A stretch of 64,000 nucleotides of DNA from UBA4615 sp035628395. GTDB lineage: Bacteria; Pseudomonadota; Gammaproteobacteria; Burkholderiales; Burkholderiaceae_E. Below, one piece after another: positions 44,333 to 53,126 of this stretch. Both the position numbers and the translations under genes were made by a program. Each line of letters opens with the position of its first letter. Position 1 is the first letter of the stretch. The stretch covers positions 1-64,000 of the forward strand of contig DASPJX010000272.1 of assembly GCA_035628395.1 (NCBI GenBank), read 5' to 3'. Below the pieces are notes generated by a model. That model was given only the letters and a program-made list of their open reading frames with translations. It made no database searches and was not told where the DNA came from.

Positions 44333-45397
44333 TCAGGGTGCGGCGCCGTCGAAGGCGCGGGCCAGCAGGTCGCGGATCGCGGCACGCTCGATCGGCCGCG
44401 GGTTCCAGTAGGGATTCTGCACCGCGAGGTCGGCGGCACGGTCGAGCCCGTCGGCCGGCATGCCGATCTCGCGCAGCGTCGTGCGCGCGCCGACCGCCTT
44501 CGCGAGCGCCAGCAGCCCGCCCGCGGCGTCGCCGGTGTCGAACGCGCCGAGCGCGCGGCGCACGCGGGCCATCGCCTCGGGCGCGGCGTCGCGGTTGTAC
44601 GCGGTCGCGTAGGGCAGCACGACGGTGTGGGTGTCGGCGTGCGGCAGGTCGAAGGTGCCGCCGAGCGTGTGGCACAGCTTGTGGTGGATCGCCATCGACG
44701 CGCCGTTCAGCGACGCGCCGGCCAGCCAGGCGCCGTACAGCACGTCGCCGCGCGCCTCGACGTCGTCGGCCGAGGCGATCGCGCGCGGCAGCGCCGAGGC
44801 GATCGCGCGGATCCCCTCCTCGGCCATCAGCGAGACGATCGGGTTGGCGTCGACCGCGTACAGCGCCTCGACGCAGTGCGCGATCGCGTTGATCGCCGAC
44901 GGGCCGGCGATCGCGGCCGGCAGCGTGACGAGCAGCTCCGGGTCGTAGACGACGGTGCGCGGCAGCACCTTCGGGTCGCGCCCGGTGCGCTTGACGCCGC
45001 CCTCGGTCATGCCCCAGATCGCCGTCATCTCCGAGCCGGCGTAGGTGGTCGGCACCGCCACGATCGGCAGCGACGCGTCGAGCGCGATCGCCTTGCCGAG
45101 CCCGATCGTCGAGCCGCCGCCGACCGCCACGCAGCAGTCGGCGCCGAGCTCGGCGGCGCGCTCGCGCGCCGCCCGCGCGATCTCCACCGGCACGTGCATC
45201 CGCGCGCGGTCGAAGACGCCCGCCGCGCGCGCGCCCAGCGCCGCGGCGATCGCCTCGGCGCCGGCGCGCTGCTCGGGCGTGCAGAGCACGAGCGCGCGCG
45301 TCGCACCCAGGCGCTCGACCTCGGCGGGCAGCTGCGCGACCGCGCCCGCGCCGAAGACGACGCGGCCCGGCTGGCCGGTCCACGCGAAGGGCTTCAC
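44333..45397 (-). CDS. Maleylacetate reductase (iron-containing alcohol dehydrogenase family)
   Basis: A 354-residue protein. GRVVFGAGAVAQLPAEVERLG is the typical maleylacetate reductase opening; VGGGSTIGLGKAIAL binds NAD(P). The metal-site region SAINAIAHCVEALYA and IHHKLCHTLGG are conserved in maleylacetate reductases. The enzyme reduces maleylacetate, the product of hydroxyquinol cleavage, to 3-oxoadipate, the substrate of the CoA-transferase encoded just upstream. The start is GTG 45397 after GGGAGGG, overlapping the preceding stop by 4 bases. Confidence 0.9.
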   Translation of the reverse strand: MKPFAWTGQPGRVVFGAGAVAQLPAEVERLGATRALVLCTPEQRAGAEAIAAALGARAAGVFDRARMHVPVEIARAARERAAELGADCCVAVGGGSTIGLGKAIALDASLPIVAVPTTYAGSEMTAIWGMTEGGVKRTGRDPKVLPRTVVYDPELLVTLPAAIAGPSAINAIAHCVEALYAVDANPIVSLMAEEGIRAIASALPRAIASADDVEARGDVLYGAWLAGASLNGASMAIHHKLCHTLGGTFDLPHADTHTVVLPYATAYNRDAAPEAMARVRRALGAFDTGDAAGGLLALAKAVGARTTLREIGMPADGLDRAADLAVQNPYWNPRPIERAAIRDLLARAFDGAAP

Positions 45398-46041
45398 GCC
45401 GCCCTCCCGAGCGGGGCCGCGGTCAGGCGCTGCAGCGCGTCGAAGTCGAGGCCGCGCACCCACTCGATCGCGCGCAGGCCCTGCGGCGTCACGTCGATCA
45501 CCGCGAGGTCGGTGTAGATCCGCTTCACGCAGCCCACGCCCGTCAGCGGATACGTGCAGCGCTCGACGATCTTCGGCTCGCCGGACTTGGTCACGTGCTC
45601 CATCATCACGAAGGTCGCCTTCGCGCCGATCGCGAGGTCCATCGCGCCGCCGACCGCCGGGATCGCGTCCGGCGCGCCGGTGTGCCAGTTCGCGAGGTCG
45701 CCCTGCGCCGACACCTGGAACGCGCCGAGCACGCAGATGTCGAGGTGGCCGCCGCGCATCATCGCGAACGAGTCGGCGTGGTGGAAGAACGCGCCGCCGG
45801 TCAGCAGCGTGACCGGCTGCTTGCCCGCGTTGATCAGGTCCCAGTCCTCCTCGCCCTTCGCCGGCGCCGGGCCCATGCCGAGGATGCCGTTCTCGCTGTG
45901 CAGGAAGACCTCGCGGCCGGCGGGCAGGTGGTTCGCCACCAGCGTCGGCAGGCCGATGCCGAGGTTCACGTACGCGCCCTCGGGGATGTCGCGCGCCACG
46001 CGCGCCGCCATCGCGTTCCGGTCGAGCTTCTCGTAGGCCAT
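45394..46041 (-). CDS. pcaJ: 3-oxoadipate CoA-transferase, beta subunit
   Basis: A 215-residue subunit of the SCOT-type CoA-transferases. It contains LGIGLPTLVANHLPAG and the catalytic SENGILGMGP (Glu forms the CoA thioester). DLAVIDVTPQGL near the C-terminus is also conserved. With the alpha subunit it moves CoA from succinyl-CoA to 3-oxoadipate. Acetoacetate or other 3-oxoacids are alternatives, but the adjacent maleylacetate reductase and PcaF favour 3-oxoadipate. Confidence 0.9.
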   Translation of the reverse strand: MAYEKLDRNAMAARVARDIPEGAYVNLGIGLPTLVANHLPAGREVFLHSENGILGMGPAPAKGEEDWDLINAGKQPVTLLTGGAFFHHADSFAMMRGGHLDICVLGAFQVSAQGDLANWHTGAPDAIPAVGGAMDLAIGAKATFVMMEHVTKSGEPKIVERCTYPLTGVGCVKRIYTDLAVIDVTPQGLRAIEWVRGLDFDALQRLTAAPLGRAA

Positions 46042-46054
46042 CGTGTCCGCTCCT

Positions 46055-46717
46055 TCAGCCGACGCGCACGACGCGCGTCACGTGGATGCCCGGGGTGACG
46101 ACGTGCTCGGGATCGAGCGCGCCGAGCTCGACGATCTCGGCGACCTGCGCGACCGTGCACGCGGCGGCGGTCGCCATGATCGGGTTGAAGTTGCGCGCGG
46201 CCTTGCGGTAGACGAGGTTGCCCCAGCGGTCGCCGCGCAGCGCCTTGATCAGCGCGAAGTCGGCGCGGATCGGATGCTCGAGCACGTAGTCGCGCCCGTC
46301 GATGCGGCGCGTCTCCTTGCCGGCCGCGAGCTCGGTGCCGTAGCCGGTCGGCGTGAAGAACGCGCCGATGCCCGCGCCCGCCGCGCGGATCCGCTCGGCG
46401 AGGTTGCCCTGCGGCACCAGCTCGAGCTCGATCTTCCCGGCGCGGTACAGCGCGTCGAACACGTGCGAGTCGGCCTGGCGCGGGAACGAGCAGACGATCC
46501 GGCGCACCCGCCCCGACTTCAGCAGCGCCGCGAGCCCCGTCTCGCCGTTGCCGGCGTTGTTGTTGACGATCGTCAGGTCGCGCGCGCCCTGCTCGATCAG
46601 CGCGTCGATCAGCTCGGTCGGCTGCCCGGCGCCGCCGAAGCCGCCGATCATCACGGTGGCGCCGTCCGGGATGCCGGCGACGGCCTCGGCCGGGCTCTTC
46701 ACGGTCTTGTCGATCAT
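46055..46717 (-). CDS. pcaI: 3-oxoadipate CoA-transferase, alpha subunit
   Basis: A 220-residue subunit: MIDKTVKSPAEAVAGIPDGA, the MIGGFGGAGQPTELIDAL oxyanion/CoA region and a LTIVNNNAGNGETGLAAL segment all fit PcaI. It is the first gene of the operon, 13 bases before pcaJ. The start at ATG 46717 was preferred over upstream in-frame ATGs, because those lie in the operator region. It is divergent from an IclR regulator with two palindromes in between. Confidence 0.9.
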   Translation of the reverse strand: MIDKTVKSPAEAVAGIPDGATVMIGGFGGAGQPTELIDALIEQGARDLTIVNNNAGNGETGLAALLKSGRVRRIVCSFPRQADSHVFDALYRAGKIELELVPQGNLAERIRAAGAGIGAFFTPTGYGTELAAGKETRRIDGRDYVLEHPIRADFALIKALRGDRWGNLVYRKAARNFNPIMATAAACTVAQVAEIVELGALDPEHVVTPGIHVTRVVRVG

Positions 46718-46755
46718 CGTCGGCCTCGGGGCGATGGATGCGCGCTTGCGCAGGT

Positions 46756-46772
46756 TGTGCGCATAGCGCACA
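46756..46772. promoter_or_regulatory. 17-bp palindrome in the pcaI/IclR spacer
   Basis: TGTGCGC-ATA-GCGCACA is a perfect 7-bp inverted repeat with a 3-base centre. It lies between the divergent CoA-transferase and IclR genes, close to where RNA polymerase would bind for pcaI. Confidence 0.65.
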
Positions 46773-46775
46773 CTT

Positions 46776-46790
46776 GTTCGATATACGAAC
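46776..46790. promoter_or_regulatory. PcaR/PcaU-like IclR operator
   Basis: GTTCGATATACGAAC is a 15-base inverted repeat (arms GTTCG/CGAAC) that resembles known sites of IclR regulators of the beta-ketoadipate pathway, which contain GTTCGATAATCG. It lies 3 bases after the first palindrome and 10 bases before the regulator's start codon. Confidence 0.7.
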
Positions 46791-46800
46791 GAGGACCGGA

Positions 46801-47634
46801 TTGGACCCGACGGCTCCCGGCCTGTCAACGCCGCCTTCCGACCCGGACGACGAGGCCGGTCGCGGCGACTTCGTGCAGTCGCTCGAGCGCGGCCTGGCGG
46901 TGCTGCGCGCGTTCGACGCCGAGCATCCGGCGCAGACGCTGTCCGACGTCGCCCGCCGCGCGGGGGTCTCGCGCGCGGCCGCGCGCCGGCTGCTGCACAC
47001 GCTGGTCGGGCTCGGCTACGCCGCGACCGACGGCCGCCTCTTCCGCCTGCGCCCGAAGGTGCTCGAGCTCGGCTTCTCGTACCTGCACGGCACCGGGCTC
47101 TGGGACGTCGCGCAGCCGTACATGGTCGAGCTCGTCGAGCGGATCCACGAGAGCTGCTCGGCCGCGGTGCTCGACGGCGACGACATTGTCTACGTCGCCC
47201 GCGTGCCGATGCGCACGCGGATCATGTCGATCAGCCTCGGGCTGGGCTCGCGGCTGCCCGCGCACCTGACCTCGATGGGCCGCGTGCTGCTCGCCGCGCT
47301 GCCCGCCGCGGAGCTCGACGCGCGGCTCGCGGCGCTCGGGCGGATCGCGCCGCGCACCGAGCGCACGCTCGTCGACGCCGACGCGCTGCGCCGGGCGATC
47401 GCGAAGGCCGGCGCGCAGGGCTTCGCGATCCTCGACCAGGAGCTCGAGCCCGGGCTGCGCTCGGTCGCGGTGCCGGTGCACGGGCCCGGCGGCGCGGTGG
47501 TCGCCGCGCTCAACGTCGGCACCCACGCGACGCGCGTGCCGCTCGACGACCTGCGGGGCCGGATCCTGCCCGCGCTGCGCGAGACCGCGCGCGCGGTCTC
47601 GCGCGCGCTGGGCGCGCCGGCCTCGATCGACTGA
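46801..47634 (+). CDS. IclR-family regulator (PcaR/PcaU-like)
   Basis: A 277-residue IclR protein. The N-terminal winged helix (FVQSLERGLAVLRAFDAEHP, TLSDVARRAGVSRAAARRLL) is followed by an effector-binding GAF-like domain with YLHGTGLWDVAQPYMVELVE and a GYAIxDQELEPGLRSVAVPV-type segment (here GFAILDQELEPGLRSVAVPV). This is the pattern of PcaR, PcaU, PobR and CatR regulators of aromatic catabolism. I chose TTG 46801, preceded by GAGGACCGGA; the ATG at 46738 would place coding sequence over both operators. It likely controls the divergent pcaIJ operon with 3-oxoadipate or a related acid as effector. Confidence 0.87.
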   Translation: MDPTAPGLSTPPSDPDDEAGRGDFVQSLERGLAVLRAFDAEHPAQTLSDVARRAGVSRAAARRLLHTLVGLGYAATDGRLFRLRPKVLELGFSYLHGTGLWDVAQPYMVELVERIHESCSAAVLDGDDIVYVARVPMRTRIMSISLGLGSRLPAHLTSMGRVLLAALPAAELDARLAALGRIAPRTERTLVDADALRRAIAKAGAQGFAILDQELEPGLRSVAVPVHGPGGAVVAALNVGTHATRVPLDDLRGRILPALRETARAVSRALGAPASID

Positions 47635-47651
47635 CGCCGCGGGGCGCCCCG

Positions 47652-48056
47652 ATGCAGCTGCTCGATCACCCGTCGATCACCGTCGCCGACCCGGCGCGCG
47701 CCCGGCCGTTCCGCGACGCGGTGCCGGGCGCGCTCGAGGTGCCGAAGGTGCACGACCGGCCCGACGCGCTCGGCTACGGCGCCCGGAATTCGGCGAGCCG
47801 GTCGCGCGGCTCGTACCTGTCGGTGCTCGAGTCGCCGCAGGCGTCGGGCGACGCGCGACGGCACGTGTGCCTGCGCGCGCCGTCGCGCGCGCACGTCGAC
47901 GCGTTCCATCGGGCGGGCCTCGCCCACGGAGGCGTCGGCGCCGGCGCGCCGGGCCTGCGGCCGCACCACCACGCGGACTACCACGCGGCCTTCCTCGTCG
48001 ACCCGGGCGGCAACCGGATCGAGGCGGTGTGCCACGACGCGCCGGCGGCGTCCTAG
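47652..48056 (+). CDS. VOC-family (glyoxalase/dioxygenase-like) protein
   Basis: A 134-residue single-domain protein of the vicinal-oxygen-chelate superfamily: MQLLDHPSITVADPARARPF at the start, VCLRAPSRAHVDAFHRAGL in the middle and HHADYHAAFLVDPGGNRIEA at the end, with His and Glu in metal-ligand positions. The function (isomerase, dioxygenase or resistance protein) is not evident. It follows the IclR gene by 17 bases on the same strand and its stop borders the 9-bp repeat array. Confidence 0.75.
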   Translation: MQLLDHPSITVADPARARPFRDAVPGALEVPKVHDRPDALGYGARNSASRSRGSYLSVLESPQASGDARRHVCLRAPSRAHVDAFHRAGLAHGGVGAGAPGLRPHHHADYHAAFLVDPGGNRIEAVCHDAPAAS

Positions 48057-48561
48057 CGGTCTCGTCGGTTCCGTTCGTTCCGTTCGTTCCGTTCGTTCCG
48101 TTCGTTCCGTTCGGTCCGTTCGGTCCGCTCGGTCCGCTCTTTCAGCTCGTTCCGCTTGGCCCGCCCGGTTCGCTCGGTTCGCTCGGTTCGCTCGGTTCGC
48201 TCGTTCCGAACGCTCAGCTCGGTCCGCCCGGTTCGCTCGGGTCGTTCGGTTCGTTCGGTTCGCTCGTTCCGCACGGTCCGCACGGTCCGCTCGGGGTCGC
48301 TCGGGGTCGCTCGGGGTCGCTCGGGTCGCTCGTTCCGCTCGTCCGGCTCGTCACGCTTCTTTCGCTCGTCCGGCCCGTCCCGCCCGTCCGGTGCACTCGG
48401 CGCGCCGCGCCGGCACGGGTGCCGAGCATCCCGCCCCGTCGTCGGCGGGCGTGACGGGAGGCCGCGGCGTGGGAGGGCACCGGTCGTGCGCGGAACGGGC
48501 CACGGCCGGCACGCCGCTTGCCCCGCCTTCCGTACCTCGGCTCCGTCCCGGCTCCTCCTCC
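48057..48561. other. Gene-free spacer dominated by a 9-bp repeat array
   Basis: About 300 bases are tandem repeats and the remaining ~190 bases (48375-48561) are GC-rich with no recognised feature apart from a ribosome-binding CTCC-poor leader for the hydrolase gene. No conserved protein is encoded on either strand outside the repeats. Confidence 0.6.
48062..48375. repeat. 9-bp tandem-repeat array (26 units) with 10-bp units at the end
   Basis: From 48062 to 48295 the sequence divides into 26 consecutive units of exactly 9 bases with no insertion or deletion. Four identical CCGTTCGTT units (48071-48106) shade into CCGTTCGGT, CCGCTCGGT, TCGCTCGGT and related forms. At 48291-48320 there are three identical 10-base units (TCGGGGTCGC). 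Degenerate copies continue to about 48375. On the minus strand one frame reads Glu-Arg-Asn/Thr repeatedly (48283 to 48053). Confidence 0.95.
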
Positions 48562-49368
48562 ATGGCTTCCCACGCGCAGATCCTGCCCACCTTCTCCGCC
48601 CCGCCGCTCGCGCTCCTCGCCACCGAGCCGCTGCGCGGCATGCTCGACCACGTCGCCGGCCTCTTCCTCGACGTCGACGGGCTGCCCCGCGGCGACGGCC
48701 GCCCGGTGATCGTCTATCCCGGCCTCGGCGCCACCGCGCACGCGACCGCGCGGCTGCGCTCGACGCTCGATCGGCTCGGCTGGTCGACGCACGACTGGGG
48801 GCTGGGGCTGAACCGCGGCCCGCGCGGCGACTTCGACGCGTGGATCGACGGGCTCGCCGAGCGCGTCGACCGGATCGCCGACGAGGCCGGCCGCGCGCCG
48901 AGCCTGGTGGGCTGGAGCCTGGGCGGCGTGTTCGCGCGCGAGATCGCGCGCCGGCGGCGCGGTGCGGTCGATCGCGTGATCACGCTCGGCTCGCCGGTGC
49001 GCGGCGGGCCCGAGTCGACGCGCGCCGGGCCGCTCTATCGCGTGCTGAGCGGCACGCCCGCGCGGCTCGACGCGGCGATGCGCGCGCGGCTCGAGCGCGC
49101 GCTGCCGGTGCCGCACGTGTCGATCTGGTCGCGCACCGACGGGGTGGTCGCGTGGCGGAGCTGCCGGGTGGACTGCCGCCACGGCGTGGACGTCGAGGTG
49201 CCCGGCGTCAGCCACATGGGACTGGTCGCGCATCCGAAGGCGCTGCGCGAGGTCGCGCGCGTGATGGCGCTGCCCGTCGAGCGGCTGGCGGCCGACGGCT
49301 CAGCGGCCCGCCGCACCGACGCCGCCCGCGCGCGCGCCCCGGCCCGCGCGGACCGGTCGTCGCGGTGA
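48562..49368 (+). CDS. Alpha/beta-hydrolase family protein
   Basis: A 268-residue protein with an alpha/beta-hydrolase fold: VIVYPGLGATAHATARLRSTL in the oxyanion region, nucleophile Ser in LVGWSLGGVFAREIA, and a late GVSHMGLVAHPKAL carrying the likely catalytic His. The acidic residue may be the Asp in SIWSRTDGVVAWR. No signal peptide. Substrate unknown (esterase, lipase or thioesterase). The C-terminal ~25 residues are Ala/Arg-rich and overlap the convergent LysR gene by 69 bases. Confidence 0.75.
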   Translation: MASHAQILPTFSAPPLALLATEPLRGMLDHVAGLFLDVDGLPRGDGRPVIVYPGLGATAHATARLRSTLDRLGWSTHDWGLGLNRGPRGDFDAWIDGLAERVDRIADEAGRAPSLVGWSLGGVFAREIARRRRGAVDRVITLGSPVRGGPESTRAGPLYRVLSGTPARLDAAMRARLERALPVPHVSIWSRTDGVVAWRSCRVDCRHGVDVEVPGVSHMGLVAHPKALREVARVMALPVERLAADGSAARRTDAARARAPARADRSSR

Positions 49369-50271
49369 CGGGCCGCCGGCGCGCTCGCGCGTCGCCGCCG
49401 CGAGCGCGTCGATCGCCACCCGCACGCGCGCGGGCAGCAGCCGACCCGACGGCACCACCGCGCTGATCGGCATCGGCGCCGGGCGGAACGGGGCGAGCAC
49501 CTCGACGAGCGAGCCGTCCGCGAGCTCGCCCGTCGCCATGTAGTCGGGCACCTGGCACAGCCCGGCGCCGAGCCGGGCGGCGCTGACCAGCCCCTCGCCG
49601 TCGTTCACGTGCACGCGGGCGGGCGGCGGCATCTCGAGCGCGCGGCCGCGATGCCGGAACTGCCACGGGCGCTCGCGGCCGCTGCTCGGCATGCGGAACG
49701 CGAGCGCCACGTGCGAGGCGAGGTCCTCGATGCGACGCGGCGTGCCGCGCTCGGCGAGGTAGTCGGGGCTCGCGAGCACGATCAGCTGCTGGCTGTCGAT
49801 GCGGCGCGCCACCAGCGACGAGTCGCCGAGGTCGCCGACGCGCACCGCGAGGTCGATCCGGTCCTTGACGAGATCGGCGTAGGCGTCCTGCAGCCGGACC
49901 TCGAGCCGCAGGCCCGGATACCGGCGGACCAGGCCCGCGAGCACCGGCATCACGACGGACTTGCCGTACGTGATCGGCAGGTCCACGCGCAGCGTGCCGG
50001 CCGGCTCGGTGCGCGCGCCGGACGCCTCGGCCTGCAGCGACTCCAGTTCCTCGAGCACGCGCTGGCAGCGCAGGAACAGGCGCTCGCCGTCGGGCGTGAG
50101 GCTCACCTGCCGCGTGGTGCGATGGAAGAGCTTCACGCCGAGCGCCCGCTCGAGTCGAGCGACCGACTTGGCGAGCGTGGACGGGGTGCCGCCGACGCGC
50201 CGCGCGGCGGCCGCGAAGCCGCCGTGACGCGCGGTCTCGGCGAACGCCAGCAGTTGCGGCAGGCTGTCCAT
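49300..50271 (-). CDS. LysR-family regulator
   Basis: A 323-residue LysR protein: LLAFAETARHGGFAAAARRV and TPSTLAKSVARLERALGVKL form the winged helix; the effector domain includes LRVDLPITYGKSVVMPVLAG and ARRIDSQQLIVLASPDYLA. It is of the large DsdC/CrgA-like group. The C-terminal tail beyond ~300 is Arg/Gly-rich and overlaps the end of the convergent hydrolase gene, so it may be poorly conserved. It is divergent from a cupin gene and probably controls it. Confidence 0.85.
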   Translation of the reverse strand: MDSLPQLLAFAETARHGGFAAAARRVGGTPSTLAKSVARLERALGVKLFHRTTRQVSLTPDGERLFLRCQRVLEELESLQAEASGARTEPAGTLRVDLPITYGKSVVMPVLAGLVRRYPGLRLEVRLQDAYADLVKDRIDLAVRVGDLGDSSLVARRIDSQQLIVLASPDYLAERGTPRRIEDLASHVALAFRMPSSGRERPWQFRHRGRALEMPPPARVHVNDGEGLVSAARLGAGLCQVPDYMATGELADGSLVEVLAPFRPAPMPISAVVPSGRLLPARVRVAIDALAAATRERAGGPSPRRPVRAGRGARAGGVGAAGR

Positions 50272-50424
50272 CCGCTTCGCCTCGTTCAGGACATTCCGTC
50301 CTCGATGTTACGACGTTCGCGCATCTTCCGTCTCGACTCGGACGCGCCGAAGATCCACGTCGTCCGAGGCGCCGCGGACGCCGACCGAACCCACCGACCG
50401 ACCGACCGACACCCGGAGAGAACC

Positions 50425-50802
50425 ATGACCGTGATCCGACAGACCCGCCCCGAGCCGATGCCGATCCCCGGCGTCTCCCACGCCACCTGGGCCGGTGCGG
50501 CCGAGGGCCTGACCCAGATCTCGCTGTGGCGCCAGACGCTCGCGGCGGGCGCCGCGACGCCGCCCCATGCGCACGACTGCGACGAGGTGGTGCTCTGCAT
50601 GGCGGGCCGGGGCGAGGTGCACGTGGACGGCGCGGTGCACCGCTTCGGGCCCGACTCCACCGTCGTGCTGCCCAAGGGGGGCACCCACCAGATCTTCAAC
50701 GTGGGCGACGAGCCGATGGAGCTCCTCGGCGTGTTCGGCGCGACGCCGGTGGGCACGACGCTGCCCGACGGCGCGGCGCTGCCGCTGCCCTGGCGGACCT
50801 GA
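50425..50802 (+). CDS. Cupin-domain protein
   Basis: A 125-residue single-cupin protein. Motif 1 is TPPHAHDCDEVVLCMAGRG (metal ligands His, His, Glu) and motif 2 is PKGGTHQIFNVGDEPMELL (His). The function (small dioxygenase, isomerase or sugar-binding regulator) is unknown. ATG 50425 follows CCGGAGAGAA. It is divergent from a LysR gene across a 153-base spacer that includes five CGAC/GACC repeats (50391-50411). Confidence 0.8.
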   Translation: MTVIRQTRPEPMPIPGVSHATWAGAAEGLTQISLWRQTLAAGAATPPHAHDCDEVVLCMAGRGEVHVDGAVHRFGPDSTVVLPKGGTHQIFNVGDEPMELLGVFGATPVGTTLPDGAALPLPWRT

Positions 50803-50937
50803 GGCTCCGCTCGCCCGGCGGCCGCCCATCCTCCGCTCACCCGGCTGCCGCTCGCCCGCCCTCGCGGCGGCCGCCGGCCCGCTCCCCTCCCCCGGCGGCC
50901 GCGCGTCCCCGCGACGCGCGGCCGGGCGCACGGCCGG

Positions 50938-51678
50938 TCAGCCGCGCGAGCGGCCCGACAGCCAGCGCGCCCAGGCGCCGAAGCCCTCGGCCGCGGCCTT
51001 CGCGCTCGCCTCGCGCCAGTCGTAGGCGACGCGGCGCAGCGTCACCGACACCTCGCCGGGCGTCACGTCGACGATCGCGTACTGCGCGTGCGGGCTGCCC
51101 GACTGGACGAACGCCTGCGTGCCGTTCAGCGGCTCCTCGTACGCGGGCAGCCCGACGCTGCCGTCGTTGACGACCAGCGTGCCGTCCGAGAGCTCGACGA
51201 CGCGCGGCGTGTGCGAGTGCCCGCAGACCATCACCCGCGCGCGCACGCCGCCGAGGTCGCGCTCGACGTCGGCGACCGGGCGCAGCCTCGGATCGCCCGA
51301 GGGCGCCTCCTCGAGCAGGTAGAAGTCCTCGTGGTGCGGCGCGCCGTGGAACAGCAGCACCTCGTCGCCGACCGCGCGCGTCCTCGGCCAGCCGCGGATC
51401 CAGTCGAGCGTCGCCGCGTCGAGCTCGGCGAGCGCGAAGCGGTCGGCGCGGCCCGGGGCGTAGGTGCCCGGGTCGACGAGCGAGACGTCGTGGTTGCCGC
51501 GCACGTGGATCGCGTCGAGCCCGCGCAGGATCTCCGCCGTCTCGCGCGGCCACAGCGGACCGGAGAACGCGTCGCCGATCTGGCACAGGACGTCGAAGCC
51601 CTGTCGCCGGGCGTCGGCGAGCACCGCGCGCAGCGCGTGCGCGTTGCCGTGGATGTCGCTGATCGCGGCGATGCGCAT
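50938..51678 (-). CDS. Calcineurin-like metallophosphoesterase (YfcE/diadenosine tetraphosphatase-like)
   Basis: A 246-residue protein with MRIAAISDIHGNAHALRAVL (DxH), CQIGDAFSGP (GD), VRGNHD (GNHD), LFHGAPH and VMVCGHSHTPRV (GHxH). This is the single-domain DUF2073/YfcE-type phosphodiesterase layout. The natural substrate is unknown. GGGAGG precedes ATG 51678. It lies downstream of the aminotransferase on the same strand (89-base gap). Confidence 0.85.
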   Translation of the reverse strand: MRIAAISDIHGNAHALRAVLADARRQGFDVLCQIGDAFSGPLWPRETAEILRGLDAIHVRGNHDVSLVDPGTYAPGRADRFALAELDAATLDWIRGWPRTRAVGDEVLLFHGAPHHEDFYLLEEAPSGDPRLRPVADVERDLGGVRARVMVCGHSHTPRVVELSDGTLVVNDGSVGLPAYEEPLNGTQAFVQSGSPHAQYAIVDVTPGEVSVTLRRVAYDWREASAKAAAEGFGAWARWLSGRSRG

Positions 51679-51767
51679 TCGGGCCTCCCGACGCGACGCC
51701 GGCCGCGCGTGGCGGCCGGCGGGGGCGTCCGTGGTCGCGCGGCGGCGCGAGGCCGCCGCGCGGTCGG

Positions 51768-53122
<1,355 letters not shown>

Positions 53123-53126
<4 letters not shown>

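Noticed and set aside
46738..46800. ATG 46738 as the start of the IclR regulator
   Set aside because: Coding would cover both palindromic operators, while TTG 46801 has a good ribosome-binding site and sits closer to the conserved domain.
48053..48283. ERN/ERT-repeat protein on the minus strand as a firm gene
   Set aside because: Only a weak GTG start and no ribosome-binding site are visible, and the 10-base units break the frame upstream. It is kept as a hypothesis in the findings, not as a CDS.
48062..48375. CRISPR array
   Set aside because: Units are 9-10 bases, directly adjacent, with no unique spacers, and no cas genes are near.
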